Positions 21,986 to 26,343 of a stretch of 26,343 bases of DNA are shown in pieces. The DNA comes from a virus. The notes under the pieces were generated by a model. That model was not told where the DNA came from and did not search any database. It was given only the letters and a program-made list of their open reading frames with translations. Positions within the stretch are counted from its first letter, which is position 1, and the number at the start of each line of letters is the position of its first letter. The stretch is from the IMG/VR virus record IMGVR_UViG_3300008108_000898, positions 1 to 26,343 of that record; one strand, given 5' to 3'. The translations under genes were made by a program, and so were the position numbers.

Positions 21986-22402
21986 GTGATATTTTTAGAG
22001 TTCGGTTCAAATACTTGTGATTTTACCTTAGAAGAAAAAAGGACTATAACCAATGCGGATTATGTATTCGTATTTGTTAATGACAATACAGGTAAAAAAG
22101 TGGCTTGTACGGCTACTAATACTTCGAGTTATACAGATAGATATGATCGTTTTGTAATAACGGTAGCAAGTTCTAATATCCCAGCAAGTGGGTATATTAA
22201 TTTAGATGACTTTGGATTTTATCACTATTACGTTTATGAAACAGCGGATGCTTCAACATTCGACTATACAAACATAGATACTACAGACTTAAGAACTTTA
22301 ACAGGAGAGGTTGAAACTGGTAAAATGTATTATAACACTGCTTCACCTACTCACACCTATTATAAAGATACTAGGTCATCAATTAAAACATACGGCACAT
22401 AA
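21986..22402 (+). CDS. Virion-module protein of unknown function
   Basis: A 138-residue protein from a GTG right after promoter element D. It has a beta-rich body (TLEEKRTITNADYVFVFVND), then SYTDRYDRFVITV, then GYINLDDFGFYHYYVYETAD, and a VETGKMYYN element. I remember this order of motifs (TLxEK, Y-x-F-x-F, RYxxFxI, Y-x-V-Y-E, E-x-G) from small proteins in Bacteroidetes phage head-tail regions; no role is established. It shares TAATG with the portal gene, so the two are probably coupled. Confidence 0.6.
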   Translation: MIFLEFGSNTCDFTLEEKRTITNADYVFVFVNDNTGKKVACTATNTSSYTDRYDRFVITVASSNIPASGYINLDDFGFYHYYVYETADASTFDYTNIDTTDLRTLTGEVETGKMYYNTASPTHTYYKDTRSSIKTYGT

Positions 22403-24309
22403 TGGAAGATAACGGATTAAATATTATTAGAGTTGATTTAGCCACCAATTTACAACCTATCGCTAAATACAAAAACGGTAAGGACTATATTTACTGGGGT
22501 GAACAAAATAACTACCCACAGTACTTAATTGAACTCTATAAGCGTGATTCAATACACGGGGCAATTGTAAAGGGTAAAACAGACTATGTATTCGGAAAGG
22601 GATTGACTTACAATAAAGAAACTTTATCAATAGTTCAACAAGCTGTTATTCAAAATTTCCTAAACAGTGCAAATGACACAGAGGACTGGAATGATATTTA
22701 CAGAAGTACGTGCGCACAGTTTGAGATGTTTGACGGGTTCGCTTGGCAAATAGTTTGGACTGTAGGAGGTAAGCCAAAAGTTTACTGTATGCAGTTAGCT
22801 AAGTTAAGAAGATCGGCAGACGGCAGTAAATTCTTTTATTGTGAGAAATGGGTAAATGAGGACGGTTCGATTAATTCAGCCCCTCAAAGACATCCAAGTT
22901 ATACAGAAATGGATGCGTTTAATCCAAACGTAAGAACAGGAACACAAATATATTTCTATAAGACCCCAACTATTCATTCAACAGAGTTTTCTAATTTATA
23001 TCCAGAGCCTAACTATTTACAGTGCGTTCAGGATATTGAAACTAATATAGAGATCACTAACCACTCTTATAATACTGTGGTAAATGGTATGAGTGCTAGT
23101 TCTATCGTGACTTTCTTTAATGGAGAGCCACCAAAAGCAGAGAAAAAGAAAATAGCTGAACAGTTTAAAGGAACTCATACCGGGACTAATAATGCAGGTA
23201 AGGCTATATTGAACTTTGCTAATAAAGATGCTCAACCTGCTGCCGTGACCCCTTTAACTCCAGCCGATGCTTTCCAACAGTATCAAGAAATGGCTAAGAG
23301 AGTTCAGCAGAATATCTTTACAGGTCATAACGCTAATCCAGTGTTATTTGGAATACAAACCGATAACGGTATCAGTAACCCAACAGCCGACCAAATCTTA
23401 CCTTTAGATAATGCCAATGTAATGGCTTTGTTTAATAAAGAAACATTGACTAATTACGTATCTAAGAAGTATGGTGTTGAGATAATTAACCCGGTAACAG
23501 ATATTGTACAGGAGGGAATGGTTAATGAGAACATTAAGAACTTGACTGGTAGACAATGGCAGAACATTAATAGAATTAAGAATAATTTAAGTAAAGGAAA
23601 GATAGATAAGGCGCAAGCTAAAATGCTTTTAAAGAGTGGTTACGGCTTAAGTGATGGGGATATAGAGACTTTGTTAGTTCAGCCTGTTCAAAATTTTAAC
23701 AGTGATAAAACTAAGGCAATACTAGCCCTATTCGATAAGTACGCTATTGATGACAATGATGATGAAATAGTAAGTGAGGAGTTTGTATGTAGTGGTAATG
23801 AGGCGTTAAAAAAAGAATTTAACAGATTAAAGTTTGAAACCCAAATAGATAATAAGGTTTTAGAAATTGTAAAGGGCGCACCAGAAACACCAGCGGATAA
23901 GATAGCAAAGATGTTAGGCACTGACGTAGATACGGTTAATTTGGCTTTACAGTCACTTTTATCGGCTGGGTTAATATCTTACATCAATAACGCTTTAAAC
24001 GTAACAGAAGCTGGTTTAAATAAAGATACACGCCCAGTAATAACAGAGACTTACACAGTATACAAATACGTTACTCGTGAAGATGTACCAAGCGCAAACC
24101 AAACACGAGATTTTTGCCGTGAGTTATTAGCTAAATCTAATAATGGCAGAAGATGGACTAGAGAGGCGATTGATAAGATAACGAATGAATTTGGTGATGA
24201 TGCTTGGACTTACAGAGGGGGTTTTTACACAAACCCGAATACAGGAGAAACAACACCATTCTGTAGGCACAGCTGGAAAAGTATAGTTAAAGCTAGAAAG
24301 AAGAAATAA
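22402..24309 (+). CDS. Portal protein with C-terminal extension
   Basis: A 635-residue protein. The N-terminal 430 residues have a portal-type pattern: IYWGEQNNYPQYLIELYKRD, then KGKTDYVFGKGL near the start, an aromatic middle with FDGFAWQIVW, and NIFTGHNANPVLFGIQTDNG near 315-330. A linker follows with a winged-helix-like TPADKIAKMLGTDVDTVNLA (about 490-535). The last 80 residues read YVTREDVPSANQTRDFCREL ... WTREAIDKI ... YRGGFYTNPNTGETTPFCRH and end at CRHSW (621-625). The portal forms the DNA gate at the head vertex. The tail part resembles a head-morphogenesis (MuF-like) C-terminus, so this may be a fused portal/minor head protein. Confidence 0.75.
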   Translation: MEDNGLNIIRVDLATNLQPIAKYKNGKDYIYWGEQNNYPQYLIELYKRDSIHGAIVKGKTDYVFGKGLTYNKETLSIVQQAVIQNFLNSANDTEDWNDIYRSTCAQFEMFDGFAWQIVWTVGGKPKVYCMQLAKLRRSADGSKFFYCEKWVNEDGSINSAPQRHPSYTEMDAFNPNVRTGTQIYFYKTPTIHSTEFSNLYPEPNYLQCVQDIETNIEITNHSYNTVVNGMSASSIVTFFNGEPPKAEKKKIAEQFKGTHTGTNNAGKAILNFANKDAQPAAVTPLTPADAFQQYQEMAKRVQQNIFTGHNANPVLFGIQTDNGISNPTADQILPLDNANVMALFNKETLTNYVSKKYGVEIINPVTDIVQEGMVNENIKNLTGRQWQNINRIKNNLSKGKIDKAQAKMLLKSGYGLSDGDIETLLVQPVQNFNSDKTKAILALFDKYAIDDNDDEIVSEEFVCSGNEALKKEFNRLKFETQIDNKVLEIVKGAPETPADKIAKMLGTDVDTVNLALQSLLSAGLISYINNALNVTEAGLNKDTRPVITETYTVYKYVTREDVPSANQTRDFCRELLAKSNNGRRWTREAIDKITNEFGDDAWTYRGGFYTNPNTGETTPFCRHSWKSIVKARKKK

Positions 24310-24310
24310 T

Positions 24311-24826
24311 ATGTATAGCGTATATAGATTGATAAACCCATTAGATAATTCAACATTTTATGTTGGAGTAACTAATAACATAAAAAGAAGATTCTCGCAA
24401 CATTTAAGAGATAAAAAGCAAAAAGAAAAATATGCTTATATTAAGTCTATTGGACAAAAGCCAATAATTGAAGAGCTTAAAAATGTTGATAATATAGAGT
24501 TGGCTGAATTTATAGAGTCTGAATATATTGATTTATATAAGTTTAACGGTTATAATCTATATAACAAAAATAATGGTGGTAACAATCCACCAAGCCAAAG
24601 TGGCAAAGTATTTTCTGAAGAAAGAAAACGCAAATGTTTTGAAATAAGTGTATTAAAGAAAAGAATAGTACAGTTAGATAAAAACAATAATGTTGTAGCA
24701 GAGTTTGAAGGTGCTAGAGAAGCTGGCAGAATTACAGGAATAGACCATAGAAGTATATCACAAGTTGCAAGCGGAAGTTTAATTAGAAAATCGGCTGGTG
24801 GCTATAAATGGAAGTATAAACAATGA
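24311..24826 (+). CDS. GIY-YIG homing endonuclease
   Basis: A 171-residue free-standing nuclease. The GIY-YIG fold is seen as MYSVYRL (1-7) and TFYVGVTNNIKRRFSQH (15-31), with YVG in place of YIG, the conserved Arg27, and Glu-rich helix ELAEFIESEYIDLY (63-76). The C-terminus has a NUMOD-type DNA-binding region (KRIVQLDKNNNVVAEFEGAR then HRSISQVASG and GYKWKY). It lies one base after the portal stop and overlaps the next start by an ATGA. AT content is higher than in its neighbours, consistent with recent insertion. Confidence 0.85.
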   Translation: MYSVYRLINPLDNSTFYVGVTNNIKRRFSQHLRDKKQKEKYAYIKSIGQKPIIEELKNVDNIELAEFIESEYIDLYKFNGYNLYNKNNGGNNPPSQSGKVFSEERKRKCFEISVLKKRIVQLDKNNNVVAEFEGAREAGRITGIDHRSISQVASGSLIRKSAGGYKWKYKQ

Positions 24827-25371
24827 GTGCATTAATTATATCAGAAAATTACTTAAAAGAGTACAGCATTATAAATAATAATCCAGACATGAAAGTTATA
24901 ACCCCTACTATTCAATTAGTGCAGGATATTTATATACATCCAATATTAGGAAGTGACCTTTATGATGAGATCATTTCACAAATCAATTCTAACACGGTTA
25001 CAAGTTTAAACCAAACCTTATTAGATAGTTATGTTATCCCTTGTATGCTTTGGTATGTGCTTTGTGAGTGTACCCCAGTATTCAAATATCGTTACATGAA
25101 TAAGGGTGTAATGGTTAAAAATTCAGAGAATAGCACCCCAGCGGATTTAAACGAAATCCAATTTTTAATGGACAAGTGGAAAAATAACGCTGAAGTGTAC
25201 GCTGAAAGAATTACCAAGTATTTAAAGAAGAATGCATCAAGCTATCCAGAATACACAAGCAATCCAGATTACGATGACATTAAACCTAATAAAAGTAATT
25301 ACGAAACTGGTATCTATTTAGATGATAGTTCAGATGATGACTGTAATATAATTATCGGAAATTATGAGTAA
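24823..25371 (+). CDS. Head-tail adaptor-like protein (DUF6712-like)
   Basis: A 182-residue mostly helical protein. The N-terminal half (ISENYLKEYSIINNNPDMKV, then PTIQLVQDIYIHPILGSDLY) is what I recall for the Bacteroidetes family DUF6712, found beside portal and tail genes and probably a head-tail connector. The C-terminus is acidic (SSDDDCNIIIGNYE). Its start overlaps the homing endonuclease stop, so this gene would have been adjacent to the portal before the insertion. Confidence 0.65.
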   Translation: MSALIISENYLKEYSIINNNPDMKVITPTIQLVQDIYIHPILGSDLYDEIISQINSNTVTSLNQTLLDSYVIPCMLWYVLCECTPVFKYRYMNKGVMVKNSENSTPADLNEIQFLMDKWKNNAEVYAERITKYLKKNASSYPEYTSNPDYDDIKPNKSNYETGIYLDDSSDDDCNIIIGNYE

Positions 25372-25498
25372 AGGAAACAAAACAAGCGCAAAGTACATTC
25401 AGTTATTAAAACAATTAGAAGCTAAGATAAATGCTAACTCTCAACCAGATAATTCAGATATTAAACAACAAGCAAAGCAATCACGCCCAACTAAGTAA
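25364..25498 (+). CDS. Small basic ORF between adaptor and tail-terminator genes
   Basis: A 44-residue Lys/Gln-rich ORF (MSKGNKTSAKYIQLLKQLEA) begins 8 bp before the adaptor stop and runs 68 bp into the next gene. The overlap style suits this operon and the first half looks like a short helix, but the second half (QQAKQSRPTK) is read in the same DNA as the convincing downstream protein, so it is only tentative. Confidence 0.35.
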   Translation: MSKGNKTSAKYIQLLKQLEAKINANSQPDNSDIKQQAKQSRPTK

Positions 25499-26027
25499 CG
25501 GGACTTTCTTGTTTGGTAACCCTTGGGAGTTTGGTGCTGAAAATGCTATCACATATCCTTTAATGGGGGTTACTTTAAACAACTCTAGTTTAACAGGGAA
25601 TATCTTTAGTACTTCATTTAACATTTTTTTTTGTGATTTAGTACACAAGGATGAGGGAAACGAAAACGAAGTGTTGAGTGATATGCAGCGAGTAGCATTA
25701 GATGTATGGTCACAAATTAAAGACGAGTTAGAAGATGCTTATGATGCTACCGTAAATCAGACGGCACAGTTAACAGACTTTACAGAGCGTTTTGATGATG
25801 AGGTAACAGGCTGGCAAATGGATATATCTATTGAACAGTTCTATGACCAATCAACTTGTGATGTTCCCGATTCAAATGCTAATGCTGGCAAGGCTTATAT
25901 TATAGACCAAGACGGTAATATTTTACAGTACTTAAATCCAGGAGAGGGATATACTGTAGAGGTTTTACAACAAATAATAGACACATTAACTAATAATACT
26001 TCAACAATAATAGACCCTTTAACATAA
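25431..26027 (+). CDS. Tail terminator/tail completion-like protein
   Basis: A 198-residue protein with MLTLNQIIQILNNKQSNHAQ, then GTFLFGNPWEFGAENAITYP, a FFCDLVHKDEGNENEVLSDM segment and DDEVTGWQMDISIEQF near the C-terminal third. I recall this order (fG-x-x-W-E, YP, D-x-x-x-x-D-x-x-N-x-x-E-V-x-S-D, GW) from a Bacteroidetes phage family next to the adaptor protein; it fits a tail terminator or head-tail completion role. A T9 run lies inside, but the -1 frame stops at once. It shares TAATG with the fibre gene. Confidence 0.6.
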   Translation: MLTLNQIIQILNNKQSNHAQLSNGTFLFGNPWEFGAENAITYPLMGVTLNNSSLTGNIFSTSFNIFFCDLVHKDEGNENEVLSDMQRVALDVWSQIKDELEDAYDATVNQTAQLTDFTERFDDEVTGWQMDISIEQFYDQSTCDVPDSNANAGKAYIIDQDGNILQYLNPGEGYTVEVLQQIIDTLTNNTSTIIDPLT

Positions 26028-26343
26028 TGGCAAACGTAGATATAATACCAGCAAATAGAACAACGGCACAGATAGCAGCAGCTACAACCACAGTTCCTTT
26101 GGATGGTCAAATAGTTTATAACACTGATAACGGACAATATTGTATAGGAGACGGTGTAACGGCTTTAAGTGCTTTAACTTTTTATGGTGGTGTTTCATCT
26201 TCTGGTTTAACTATTGGAACATCAACCATAACAAGTGGAACTAATACAAGGGTATTATATAATAACAATGGGGTTGTAGGGGAATATGCTGTGACTGGAA
26301 CTGGTACAACGGCTGTATTATCTACTTCACCCACTTTTACTAA
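26027..26343 (+). CDS. Tail fibre-type protein, N-terminal part (3' truncated)
   Basis: An open frame from the ATG in a TAATG overlap to the window edge, 105 residues so far. It starts MANVDIIPANRTTAQIAAAT, then GQIVYNTDNGQYCIGDG, and ends with GTNTRVLYNNNGVVGEYAVT followed by GTGTTAVLSTSPTF. The GTNTRxLYNNxG and GTGTxxVLSTSPTF motifs are common repeats in long phage tail fibre or spike proteins. This implies a long receptor-binding gene to the right of the window. Confidence 0.7.
   Translation, partial: MANVDIIPANRTTAQIAAATTTVPLDGQIVYNTDNGQYCIGDGVTALSALTFYGGVSSSGLTIGTSTITSGTNTRVLYNNNGVVGEYAVTGTGTTAVLSTSPTFT

Noticed and set aside
25624-25632. A second T9 run inside the tail-terminator-like gene, with the same T TTT TTT heptamer in frame.
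   Set aside because: The -1 frame reads TTG TGA and stops immediately, and the zero frame continues as a convincing protein, so no useful frameshift product is expected.

Overview
The window looks like part of the genome of a tailed double-stranded DNA phage (siphovirus-like) that infects a Bacteroidetes host, probably a flavobacterium-type bacterium. This rests on four things: an AT-rich sequence; A-rich leaders instead of Shine-Dalgarno sites; a minus-strand promoter of the Bacteroidetes type (TTTG-N17-TATATTTG); and many proteins that resemble families I know mainly from Bacteroidetes phages and prophages. No integrase, lysis gene, tRNA or CRISPR array was seen, so lifestyle cannot be decided. 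All product names come from reading motifs; no database search was run.

Layout. Positions 1-2622 hold small early-type genes, mostly of unknown function, many joined by ATGA/GTGA overlaps. At 2684-3274 there is a sigma-factor-like protein. After three small proteins (3267-4104) comes a sugar-modification cassette at 4101-8009: two GT-B glycosyltransferases, one SAM-dependent methyltransferase and two GT-A (GT2-like) glycosyltransferases, all overlapping. Three small ORFs (7993-8451) lead to the packaging genes terS and terL (8429-10016).

From 10044 onward lies the virion module: a putative tail assembly chaperone with a T9 slippery run for -1 frameshifting; an HK97 gp10-like tail completion protein; a structural gene that appears split into three frames (11363-12367); a large distal-tail protein; three fibre or decoration-like proteins; a tape measure protein; an XkdF-like prohead protease; a scaffold; the major capsid protein; the tail tube; a lone minus-strand gene; a portal with an unusual C-terminal extension; a GIY-YIG homing endonuclease; a head-tail adaptor; a tail-terminator-like protein; and the start of a fibre gene. 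Portal and capsid genes lie downstream of the tail genes, a permuted order.

Regulation. Four gaps in the virion module carry the same two-part element, ATTT-N11-GTATATA (three with CATTT). In three of them the last A of GTATATA is exactly 6 nt before the start codon. I read these as phage-type late promoters giving leaderless mRNAs, possibly recognised with help from the sigma-like protein at 2684. Two strong intrinsic terminators follow the capsid and tail-tube genes. The minus-strand gene instead has a host-type promoter whose -33 box overlaps a pair of 14-bp direct repeats spaced 21 bp, facing one of the phage-type promoters. This divergent region and the shared late motif are the most novel-looking parts of the window.
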